A stretch of 64,000 nucleotides of DNA, from assembly GCA_022844135.1 (NCBI GenBank), contig JALHMG010000032.1, positions 1 through 64,000 on the forward strand. Reading direction: 5' to 3'. A model generated the notes under the pieces. That model was not told where the DNA came from and did not search any database. It worked only from the letters and a program-made list of their open reading frames with translations. Both the position numbers and the translations under genes were made by a program. Positions 12,298 to 21,700 of this stretch are shown here, piece by piece (positions within the stretch are counted from its first letter, which is position 1; every line of letters begins with the position of its first letter). This DNA comes from Lysobacterales bacterium. GTDB lineage: Bacteria; Pseudomonadota; Gammaproteobacteria; Xanthomonadales; SZUA-5.

Positions 12298-12527
12298 AGA
12301 ATCTACAGCGTCCAATCGTCAGGATCTACAGCGTCCAATCGTCAGAATCTACAGCGTCCAATCGTCAGAATCTACAGCGTCCGATCGTCAGGATCTACAG
12401 CGTCCGATCGTCAGGATCTACAGCGTCCGATCGTCAGAATCTACAGCGTCTAATCGTCAGAATCTACAGCGTCCAATCGTCAGAATCTACAGCGTCCAAT
12501 CGTCAGAATCTACAGCGTCCAATCGTC
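12298..12527. repeat. 23-bp tandem array, ten copies
   Basis: Ten head-to-tail units of the type AGAATCTACAGCGTCCAATC+GTC, exactly 23 bases each. Variation is limited to A/G at unit position 3, and C/T and A/G at positions 16 and 17. A broken eleventh copy starts at 12528. There are no unique spacers, so this is not CRISPR. Because 23 is not a multiple of three and no unit contains a stop in any plus frame, all three plus-strand frames are open through the array. Confidence 0.95.
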
Positions 12528-12638
12528 AGAATCACGACATTAGATCGTCCGATCACTGCGGCGGTGCTGGCTGGGCGTCGTATTGAAATGTGCCAGCTTT
12601 GCCGTCACACTTTGCTGACAAAGCTATTCCACACGGGA

Positions 12639-12893
12639 ATGGCCATGCAGCCGCCGCGCGAACGTCGCACGCAGACCAAACCTGTCCCGCGCGCGCTGGA
12701 GAAGTTGCTCAACACCGCGCAACTGGAAACGCTGCATAGCATCGAGAGCTTCGGCTGGGAGCTGAAGTTCGTCCGCAAGCCATTGTTTCAGCCTGCCGTT
12801 CCGATCGTGTTCGACGCCGACCGCAGCCATTTCGCGATCATCGAAGAGGATGGGCGGCTGAATGAGAACCCCGGGTTGACGATTCGTCCCTAG
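12639..12893 (+). CDS. Small conserved hypothetical protein
   Basis: An 84-residue soluble protein starting at the ATG at 12639 (a second ATG is two codons on). The core LETLHSIESFGWELKFVRKPLF and the end SHFAIIEEDGRLNENPGLTIR match my memory of a small uncharacterised family common in Pseudomonas and Xanthomonas. No function is known to me. The frame is open upstream through the whole 23-bp array back to 12249, but similarity begins only after the array, so I take the short form. Confidence 0.6.
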   Translation: MAMQPPRERRTQTKPVPRALEKLLNTAQLETLHSIESFGWELKFVRKPLFQPAVPIVFDADRSHFAIIEEDGRLNENPGLTIRP

Positions 12894-13273
12894 TTCACGA
12901 TGAAGGCTTGGGTTCGCTGGCGCCAAGCATCGAGCCCAGTTTCGAGTTCCTGGAAAGAGCTCGGCCTGCTTTCACCCTGGCAGTGACCATCGCCACAAAA
13001 ACCATTCCCAATGACCGGAGTTGCCAGTAGAGGCCGCGCTACCTGAACCAGGCGGAGACTGCGCGCCGGATGACTGTCGGTGACGTCCACCCAACGCAAG
13101 CACTCATCGCACGCGGAAATTCAAATAAATCAAGTTGTGAAGGCGGTCGGACTATGTCAAAGCACGGGTCAGAATTTGCGAGAAAGCAGCACTTCCACAG
13201 GCGCTGAATTTCAGGAAGGATGGCTCAGGGGCGGTTTCCGGACTGCCGATATTGCTTGGCTTGGGGGTAAGCA
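12894..13273 (+). other. Gene-free leader of the giant Rhs gene
   Basis: These 380 bases hold no gene I can support. A GGGGGTAA purine block sits six bases before the ATG at 13274 and can serve as its ribosome binding site. The promoter was not recognised. Confidence 0.5.
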
Positions 13274-16200
13274 ATGCACGTGTTAGATCGTCTGCGGGCT
13301 TCTCAAGCACGCACTGTCAGCTTGTCGGCGCGTTACTGGTTCTTAGTTGCGCGTAAATTTGTGGCGGCGACTGCAATCAATTCGGGGAGCAAGCAGTCAC
13401 CTTTCAGAAATGTCGGCGCGCATCTGTGCGCAACGCTGCTCTTGTCGTTCGGCTTGTCCGAATCTGCTCTCGCGAATATCGCGACAGCAACCGCCACTAA
13501 CAACGCATCGCGCGTTGTTTACGAAATGCAGTACAGCGGCACGTGGCAGCGCAAAGAAGTCCTGATCGACACGGACCGCAACATCAATACCGGCTTTCGC
13601 GACCTTGGTGGGCGGGTAGGCGCGGACTACTTGCTGCAGGGCGATCTGCTGTACTACTACACCGGCTCGGGTTCGGATTTCACCTGGACTCAGCTGGCTG
13701 CGCCGTTGATTGTGGACAACGGTTCGCAGCTACGCTGGCGTGTCGATCGCGCCTTGATCGGCGAGACGGCGTTTCCAAACTCCAGCCTATTGCTGTTCAG
13801 GGTGGAAAGCGGTACCGCGCCTAATCTGGTGTCGCAGGAGCAACTGGTCGAGCACACCTTCACATCGGCAGGAAGGGTTGCTGCTCCGGCAGTGTCCAGC
13901 GATGGCGAGACCGTCAAGCTGACGTTTCGTTATCTGCCAAGCCCTGCGACTCTGCTGGATGAGAGCTTTGACGGTGACAACAGCGAGTCGCTTCCGAGTG
14001 GCTGGATGAAGCGATTGGAAGTCAATCCGGCGACTGCGACGATCGGAATCGGCGCCCTGGATCGTTTCAACAATGCGCTCAATTTCCGCTACCAGAAGCT
14101 GACGCCGACGACATCGGCCGCGTTGGGCCGACCGGCGGCAATCAAGCACCTACCTCGTGCCCTCTCCAATACCGAGAGCGTCACCCTCCGCTTTAAGTAC
14201 TCCCCCCACGCGGATACACGGGTTGACCATATCGTCGGGCTCTATTCCGCCAACGCCGGGATATCTACCTTCACGTTGGCATCCGGTGTCAGGTACCTGC
14301 TACCCAATAGCGGCGTTGGGCTGCAGATGCGTAGAAGCGGATCCACCTTCTCGAACAGCGCCTTCACTATCGTGCGCTTCAACGGGAGTAACCAGCCCGA
14401 GCAATTGGCAAACCTTGCGTCACTGCCTTTTCAATTCAACTCGGGAGGCACTTATCAGTTCGAGTTAGTGAAATCTCCGACTGGTTCCCTGTCCGCGACG
14501 GTCTCCAACGGCACGACGCAGGCGACCATCACCGCAAACATTAACGTGGCCTCAATCCCGCCGTGGGATAGCGTCGCCGTGTTCGACTTGGAAGGGGGAG
14601 TCCTCGCCGCCGACACCGCCTTGCTAAGGCTGAGGTTCGACGATCTCGTCGTAACAACGCCCCCTGCACCAGTCCCGACTGGGTATCGCGCGTACATCGA
14701 TGCGGACCGCAATCCAGGTACGGGCTACAGCCGCCAAGGTATCGGCGCTGATTTCCTGCTGGAAGGCAACGCACTGCGCGCCTACACCGGGAACGGGTCC
14801 AATTTCTCTTTCAATACGGTTGTTCGTCAGGTCACCCATCGAAACGAGAGCGGGAGCCTGCTCTGGAAGCTGGACCGCGACGATATCAATGCGGCATCGG
14901 ACGCGGCTCGAATCAACGTGCTGTTCGAAGCAGAAAGCGGTGGACTGTTCGACTTCTCGCCGGTCCTGTCCGTCCCGCTCGCCACTCGCCACGCTCAGCG
15001 CATTGCTATCCCAGCCTATTTTGCGCCTGACATCGGCGGGCTTTGGCAACGGGTTGAGAACGCTGCGCCACAAGTAGGATTGGTGGTCATCAATCCCAAC
15101 AATGGAACCGCGCCCGACATCAATCTCGAACTTGAGGCGCAAATCAATGCCGTTCGCGCCAAAGGTATTGAAGCCATCGGTTATGTCTTTACCAAACGCA
15201 GCGGCGCACTCCGGCCGGCAGCAGAAGTCAAGGCAGATCTCGACCGCTACCGCAGCTTTTATGCGCTAGATGGTTACTTCATCGATGAGGTTTCCGACAC
15301 CTGCGCTGACGTGCCCTACTATCAGGATTTGGTGAATCACATTCGTGCAAATGATCCACATGCTCGAATCGTGTTGAATCCTGGCAAGAACGTGCCGCAG
15401 TGCTTTGAGCCACTCGCCGATATTCTGTTGATTCATGAAGACCAATACGATCTGGAACCGGGCACCAACTACCTGAACTGGCGGCCAGACGCGTGGATCT
15501 GGCAGTTCCCGAAGCAGCGTTTCTGGCATCTGGTGCATACCACGCCGGAGAATTTGTTCACACCGGCGATTGATCTCTCGCGTTCGCGCCATGCCGGGTG
15601 GGTATATGTCACGCCGGACGTCTTTACGGGCCAACCGAACGAAAATCCCTGGGATTCATTGCCATCGCAACTGGCCTTTCAGCGCCTGCAAACGGAACTG
15701 GCTCGGCATGGCGTCGAAGTGCGAAGCAGCGAACTTGCTGTGGGCCAGCAGATGCGCCTTTCGATGAACGGGGAGGAGATCGAGCTTCGGGGAGGCGACG
15801 GCGCGGGCTTCCAGCAAGGCTTCTCCCCTGGTCAAAAATACAGCGTCTCGATCAGCCAGCAGCCTGCGACGCAAGGTTGCCTCCTGGAAAACGCCTCGGG
15901 CGAGATCAGCGAGCTGAGCCAAGCTACCGTCACAGTGCGCTGCGCGAACGTGGGATCCAGCACCGCACCTAACCTGAGTTACGCACCGGCCGCGGGTACG
16001 GTCGCGAACCCGGGCATGATTGCGCTCGTAGGCGGGTCAGGCATTGGCGATACCGCTGCGGCAAGCATTACGGTTACGCCGTTTGGCGGATCGGGCACTG
16101 GCACCAATGCCACCGCACAGCTGGCGAACTGCGTTTACGCTGCCGGCACCGTGGGCTTCAGCGCCGCCACCGGCACGCTCAGTTTTGTCGGCGCGACGAC

Positions 16201-18754
16201 GACACCGCAAACTCGCGCGCTCAGTTGCGTGCGCGGCGAGACGGTACGCAACGCCCTGTTGACCTGTGAGGAAACCCGCTTTGGCGCAGGTACGCAGCAG
16301 CGCGTCTGGCGGGTCAGTTGCCCGGCCGCCATCGCGTCGAATGGGGACTACGTCGACGAATTCGTCTACGACACGGCGGCAGGTGGGCTGGGACAGATCG
16401 CCACGCAAACGCGCCGGACCACCACCGGCCAGGTATTGCATCAAGAGTCAGTGCAGTACGACTCCCTCGGCCGTCCGCAAAGCTCCACCACCAGCTTTGA
16501 CAACCGTACGTGGACGAGCAATGTCCTTTACGACAGCCTGGGACGTGTCGACACCGTCCAGGACTCGACGACCGAGTCCGTCACCAACAGCTACACCGCG
16601 CGTGGGTTCCTGCTTCAGGTCCGCGAGAACAATGCCGGGAACCTGCCGCTGGTCACCAACTTGGAGCACGACGAGCGCGGCCAGGTGATCCGCGAACGCA
16701 AAGCGGCGGGGATTTTGGTCGAGCGCAGTTTTGATCCGGCGTCGGGCTTGATTGATCGGATCCGCTCCGGCGTTGCTAGTGCATTCCCGCTGACGGACGC
16801 CACCGCGCAGGTACAAAATCTCGACTACGACTTCGACAAGGGCGACAACCTCCTCGCGCGCGAGGACCGGCGCTCTCCTGCACAAGGCGGCGGCCAGCGG
16901 GAGGAGTTCCGCTACGACACAACCAATCGCCTGATTCGCGGTGAGCTGACCCGGATCAATGGCAACACACCCACCACGCCGTTAACAACCATCGCGCTGA
17001 CCTATGACTGGCTGGGCAACATCTGCTCCAAAGCCGATCTCAGCCATCCGGTGGCTCAAGCCTATACCTATGCCGGACGAGCGGGCTGCGTGGGTGCCTT
17101 GAGTATCGCTTCGCGTAGTCCGCATCAGGTGACACAAGCCTTTGGCCTGAGCATGGATTACGACGCGGCAGGCAACCGGATCCGCGAAACGCACGCGACG
17201 AACCCCAGCCGCAACCGCCGCATGGTGTACGACGCGCTGGGCCAAATGAGTCAGACCATTCAAGGCAGTCTGCGCACCAGTTTTGCCTACGGTGCTGCCG
17301 GCAAGCGCTATCGACGAATCGACCTGCAACCGGGCAGCAGTACCGTCACACGCTACGTGGGCACGGTGGAGTACATCGAACGCAGCGGGCAGCCCAACGA
17401 AATCAAGCGCTACATCGGCAACGATCTGGTGCTCACCCGCCGCGGCAGCGCGCCCGTCGAACGCCGCTACCTGTTCTCGGATCACCTGGGTTCCGTCGAC
17501 ACCATCACCGACGAAAACGGCAACGTTGTCGAGCGCCTGAGCTTCGACGCCCACGGCAATCGCCGCGCGCCGAATTGGCAGGCGCTCACGCCTGCGATGT
17601 TGAGTGCGACGACCACGCGTGGCTTTACTCGACACGAGCATATCGACGCCCAGAACCTGATTCATATGAATGGCCGGGTTTATGACCCGCTGACCGGCAG
17701 ATTTTTGCAACCCGATCCGGTGGTGCAGAACACGCTGAATGCGCAGAACTGGAATCGGTATTCGTATGTGTTGAATAACCCGTTGTCGTTCACAGATCCA
17801 AGCGGGTTGTTTTGGAAGAAGCTGAAAAAACTTGCTAGAAATCTATTCCGCAGCTATGTCGGACAAGTCATCGGGCAGGTCGTTGGAAATATATTGTTTC
17901 CTGGAGGGGGAGCGATTATTCAATCCATCATCGGCGGTGCCGTCGGCAGTCTGCTGAACGGCGGTGATCTCAAGGCTGCAGCAATCGGTGCTTTGCAGGC
18001 GGGCGCATTGACTTCGATTGGAAATTCTCTTGCGCGAGGTGGAATCACATTCAGGGAGGCTGTAGTTTTGCACGGTGCCGTTGGCGGATCCGCCAGTGCT
18101 CTGCGGGGCGGTTCTTTTATGGAAGGGTTTGTTTCTGGGGCTTTTGGGAAAGCAGCGTCTGGTGTTGACGGGCCAATGATAGGACGATGGGCAGCGTCCA
18201 CTGTGGCTGGAGGTGTTGGCTCAAAAGTGTTTGGCGGTAGCTTCAGTGATGGTGCTCAAACTGCATCTTTTGGCTTCATTTTTAACGCCATGACGACAGA
18301 GGCGCAGGAGCGGGCCAATGCGCTGTTGCCTAGAATGAGAGAATTGCGAAGCGGGCTCTACAAGGCCTTCCCCAATATACCAACGGTAGAGCAGTTGCGT
18401 GACACTCCTCTGCCCCTGAGAGCATACCTTTTTCGAACGAGAGGACCGTTAGACTTTAAAAATTACGAGAATTGGAGGATTCATTTTGCGTGCCAAAAAG
18501 AAGCAGCAGATTTTGGAAACTTCTTCTTTGGAGTCGCAACAAGTGATCATGCAATCCTTGCACAGAGAGTGTCAGGCCTTCTGCAGTTAAAAAGTAACTA
18601 CACAGCTTTTTATAGAGCTTTGTACAACGGAGATGCCAAGATGCTCGATTTGCAAGCAAGGAACATCACGAACCAGTATTTCAATCCTGCTTGGACATAC
18701 ATGAACAACATCGGCGACACGGAACTAGAGAAACTTGGAGCGGCAGAGAAATGA
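13274..18754 (+). CDS. Secreted spherulin-4-like / YD-repeat (Rhs) protein with toxin-like C-terminal tip
   Basis: An 1826-residue Sec-type exoprotein; the signal segment ends near residue 69 (LLLSFGLSESALA). Two related modules with IDTDRNINTGF (near 100) and IDADRNPGTGYS (near 475) flank a jelly-roll-like insert. Residues about 575-815 read as a spherulation-specific family 4 domain (RIAIPAYFAPD, YFIDEVSD, VLNPG, GWVYVTPD), a glycosidase-like TIM barrel. A short Ig-like unit and a cysteine-bearing spacer lead to YD repeats (about 1020-1395). A canonical Rhs core follows, YLFSDHLGS to NNPLSFTDPSGLF (1398-1514). The variable tip has glycine-rich hydrophobic helices, then an ADFGNFFFG segment that faintly recalls polymorphic toxin family 44. 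The tip is AT-richer than the rest, as expected of an exchanged cassette. There is no PAAR or VgrG, so T6SS delivery is unlikely. No immunity gene follows. Confidence 0.85.
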   Translation: MHVLDRLRASQARTVSLSARYWFLVARKFVAATAINSGSKQSPFRNVGAHLCATLLLSFGLSESALANIATATATNNASRVVYEMQYSGTWQRKEVLIDTDRNINTGFRDLGGRVGADYLLQGDLLYYYTGSGSDFTWTQLAAPLIVDNGSQLRWRVDRALIGETAFPNSSLLLFRVESGTAPNLVSQEQLVEHTFTSAGRVAAPAVSSDGETVKLTFRYLPSPATLLDESFDGDNSESLPSGWMKRLEVNPATATIGIGALDRFNNALNFRYQKLTPTTSAALGRPAAIKHLPRALSNTESVTLRFKYSPHADTRVDHIVGLYSANAGISTFTLASGVRYLLPNSGVGLQMRRSGSTFSNSAFTIVRFNGSNQPEQLANLASLPFQFNSGGTYQFELVKSPTGSLSATVSNGTTQATITANINVASIPPWDSVAVFDLEGGVLAADTALLRLRFDDLVVTTPPAPVPTGYRAYIDADRNPGTGYSRQGIGADFLLEGNALRAYTGNGSNFSFNTVVRQVTHRNESGSLLWKLDRDDINAASDAARINVLFEAESGGLFDFSPVLSVPLATRHAQRIAIPAYFAPDIGGLWQRVENAAPQVGLVVINPNNGTAPDINLELEAQINAVRAKGIEAIGYVFTKRSGALRPAAEVKADLDRYRSFYALDGYFIDEVSDTCADVPYYQDLVNHIRANDPHARIVLNPGKNVPQCFEPLADILLIHEDQYDLEPGTNYLNWRPDAWIWQFPKQRFWHLVHTTPENLFTPAIDLSRSRHAGWVYVTPDVFTGQPNENPWDSLPSQLAFQRLQTELARHGVEVRSSELAVGQQMRLSMNGEEIELRGGDGAGFQQGFSPGQKYSVSISQQPATQGCLLENASGEISELSQATVTVRCANVGSSTAPNLSYAPAAGTVANPGMIALVGGSGIGDTAAASITVTPFGGSGTGTNATAQLANCVYAAGTVGFSAATGTLSFVGATTTPQTRALSCVRGETVRNALLTCEETRFGAGTQQRVWRVSCPAAIASNGDYVDEFVYDTAAGGLGQIATQTRRTTTGQVLHQESVQYDSLGRPQSSTTSFDNRTWTSNVLYDSLGRVDTVQDSTTESVTNSYTARGFLLQVRENNAGNLPLVTNLEHDERGQVIRERKAAGILVERSFDPASGLIDRIRSGVASAFPLTDATAQVQNLDYDFDKGDNLLAREDRRSPAQGGGQREEFRYDTTNRLIRGELTRINGNTPTTPLTTIALTYDWLGNICSKADLSHPVAQAYTYAGRAGCVGALSIASRSPHQVTQAFGLSMDYDAAGNRIRETHATNPSRNRRMVYDALGQMSQTIQGSLRTSFAYGAAGKRYRRIDLQPGSSTVTRYVGTVEYIERSGQPNEIKRYIGNDLVLTRRGSAPVERRYLFSDHLGSVDTITDENGNVVERLSFDAHGNRRAPNWQALTPAMLSATTTRGFTRHEHIDAQNLIHMNGRVYDPLTGRFLQPDPVVQNTLNAQNWNRYSYVLNNPLSFTDPSGLFWKKLKKLARNLFRSYVGQVIGQVVGNILFPGGGAIIQSIIGGAVGSLLNGGDLKAAAIGALQAGALTSIGNSLARGGITFREAVVLHGAVGGSASALRGGSFMEGFVSGAFGKAASGVDGPMIGRWAASTVAGGVGSKVFGGSFSDGAQTASFGFIFNAMTTEAQERANALLPRMRELRSGLYKAFPNIPTVEQLRDTPLPLRAYLFRTRGPLDFKNYENWRIHFACQKEAADFGNFFFGVATSDHAILAQRVSGLLQLKSNYTAFYRALYNGDAKMLDLQARNITNQYFNPAWTYMNNIGDTELEKLGAAEK

Positions 18755-21700
18755 AGCGTATGCATTTTGTTTTTCTTCTCGTTTCAGCAGCATGGTCTGT
18801 CGCATCGGCAACTTCTTTCGATTCAATTGATCGGACGGAGGTCAAACTTGAAGTTTTGCCAGAGGGGAACGCCAAACTGTCGATAGCTCTGGCGTCACAA
18901 AATCGAATGGAGGACATAGTACTTTCGTACGAATCAGGATCAAGTTTCGGTGTGTCGGGAATCGGGTGGGACCTTCAATCATTCAGTGTGATCAATCGTT
19001 GTTCTGGTACTAAAGAAGTGGGCGGGTCCAATCCGCCCGGTAGTACCCTTAGCTCTTTTGATCGATTTTGCTCGGGTTCGCAATTGCGATCCTCAGCCGG
19101 AACACCGTATGGAGACAATGGTGCCGAATACAGACTTGAGTTGGACCGATTCACGCGCATCACCTCTCGAGGCGGCAACAACAGCACCAACCCCGCCGAA
19201 TACACTGGCCCCGACTATTTCGAAGTCCACAGCCGAGACAACACCACCAGCTTCTACGGACGCACGCCCGACTCCAAACTCGAACGCATCCGCTGCGGTG
19301 GAACCACAGGCGTGGCCTGCGCCACGGTGCAGTGGGCACTGAATCGCACGGTCGATAATCTGGGCAACTACGTCGACTACATCTACCAGGAAAACCCAGT
19401 CACCATCCCCGTCCAGCCGGACGGTACGACCATTCCGGGCACCGAGCAGGTGTTGAGGCGTATCGAGTACGGCGGACGCTTGAACTTACCAGGACAGAGC
19501 GGGGCGACGCAGGCCCACTATGGCCAGATCGAGTTTGATTACATCACGCGCCCGGCCAACACGTGGCGCATCGGCTGGATGGCGGACTCGCGCGAGGCGC
19601 AGACGCAGGAGCTGACGCGGATTCGTGTCAGTGAGCGCAACAATCAGAACCAACTGGTGCAACTGCGTTCCTATCGGATGACCTACATCGACAGCAATTC
19701 GGGCTCGGGTGTGCGCCTGTTGAGCGAAATCCTGGAATGCCGCGACGAGAGTGCGGGTACCGTGTGCCTGAAGCCGACCAAATTCACCTGGCAGTTGGGC
19801 ACCAACTTGATCAGTACCGCCGCCGCAGCGCAGGTTTCCTCGAATCCGGACTTCACGGACTACATCGTTGACGCGGAGGTCGGCGATATCGATGCGGACG
19901 GCATGCAGGATGTGGTGTATCGCACCGTCAGCCGAAAGATCTATGTGATGTTTTCGACGTGGGTCAGCACGGGGAGCTTTCAGCTTCAACGCTTGAGCCA
20001 AACGCCGCTGACGCTGCCTGACAACACACCACTCGACTACAACCTGATTGATATGGACGGAGACGGTCGGGACGATCTGGTAATGGTGTCGCGTGTTGGG
20101 ACTGAGGACCGCTGGGTGGTGCTGCGATCCATGGGGCGGCCTCTTCCAAACGGCCGCGTATTCAGCACATCAGGATCGCAACTGGGCAATTATCTGGCAT
20201 ATGAAGATTCCGTCGTCGGTGATTTCAGCGGTGATGGTATTCTGGACATTCTGGACGTGCGGCCCAATGCCAACCCTGCGGTTTTGGGTGCCGATCATCG
20301 AGTTCGCAAATGGCAGCGGACGTCGAAAGGGCCCGAGCTCAGTGCCGAGATTCCGGTGCGTTTTGATTTCGCTGCCGGGACGCCATGCGCCGCGCAAACT
20401 GCTGGTCGAATCTGCAAGCTGGAGAAGTTCGACGGTCGCTATCAGCGCTTTTTGGAAGACGCAGATGGCGATGGAGCGGCGGATCTGTTCGCATTCGTCC
20501 GGGTGTACCAGAATGGGACGGCAGTCGGCGACGCGCGCTTCCACGTCATGCGCTTCGCCGGGTTCGAGAACCCGGGGACTGCAAACGAGATCGCGGTCTT
20601 CAAGCAACTGTGGGCCGACACCAACAACAGCATTCCACCACCCAGCGCCAGTAACGTTCGGCAACCACCGCAGGTGGCGGACTTCAATGCGGACGGACTA
20701 CCCGACCTCTTGCACAAGGTTGCCGGCGCATCCGGAGACTGGCGCTTTGTGCCGAACACGGGAAAAGGATTCGCAGAGAATCTTTCTCTGACCGTGCCCA
20801 GGGCGAATCCGGAATGGGATGTCGCCTATACCTCTGTGGCGGAAACCAACGGCAACGGTCGGGTCGAACTGTTGCGGATGAACAACTTCAGTTCAACCGT
20901 CAACGAATGGGTGCCGAGCTCTACTCTGGATGCAAACACGATGCGTGGCCGATTGTTGGCCGGCTTGGAAATTGGCGGTGGGTTTTGCCCACGCAGCCTC
21001 GATTTGCCGAATTGCAGCCTGATCATTCAGGGTGGGGGCTATTTCCGCAACTACTACACGGACCTCAATGGCGACGGTGTATCGGACATGTTGATGGTGT
21101 TGCATGGCGTGCCGCGCGGGAACGGCAGCTCTCAGCAACAGGTCACATTTGCGTTGGCGGAGTCGCGCTATTCGCCGCGAGATGTGATCACCGGCGTTGA
21201 GGACGCGTTCGGCGCGAAGACGACGATTCGCTATCTGCCATTGACCAATCGAGCGGTCTATGTGCGGGATGTGAATTCACGCCTGGACGCTGCTCCGAAC
21301 AATGACGAAGTGAACAGCTTCGGCCGTGGTTCGCCGGTGTTGGATATGTTGTCGCCGATGTTCGTAGTGGCGGAGATCACCAGCACCGCGCCTGTGTTTG
21401 GCGATCGAGACGCCGTTGCGCGTACACGCTACCGCTACGCTGGCGCCAGGGTGCAGCTGGGCGGGCGCGGTTTCCTCGGCTTTCGGGAGGTAACTGCTTT
21501 TGATGAGAACCACACGGTTGGCAGTTCGTCCGCGACGGCCAGCACCGTGATGACGCGCACACGTTACCGACAGGATTTCCCGTTTGTGGGAATGCCCGAG
21601 CTGACCGAAAGGTTCGTGCGCAACGGGGGCTTGGTGCTGGACAGCAGTGATGCGAACAACAACAATCTGTTGCTCGCTTGTCACGCTAATTCCGAGTTCT

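Noticed and set aside
12136..12453. A 105-residue protein across the MITE end and the tandem array
   Set aside because: It translates the MITE right end and the 23-bp repeat, ending in the array; no conserved part.
12298..12527. CRISPR array
   Set aside because: Units of 23 bases abut directly with no spacers, and there are no cas genes.
12890..13099. A 69-residue minus-strand frame upstream of the spherulin-Rhs gene
   Set aside because: The end (FQELETGLDAWRQRTQAFI) looked protein-like, but no start, ribosome site or family could be recognised.
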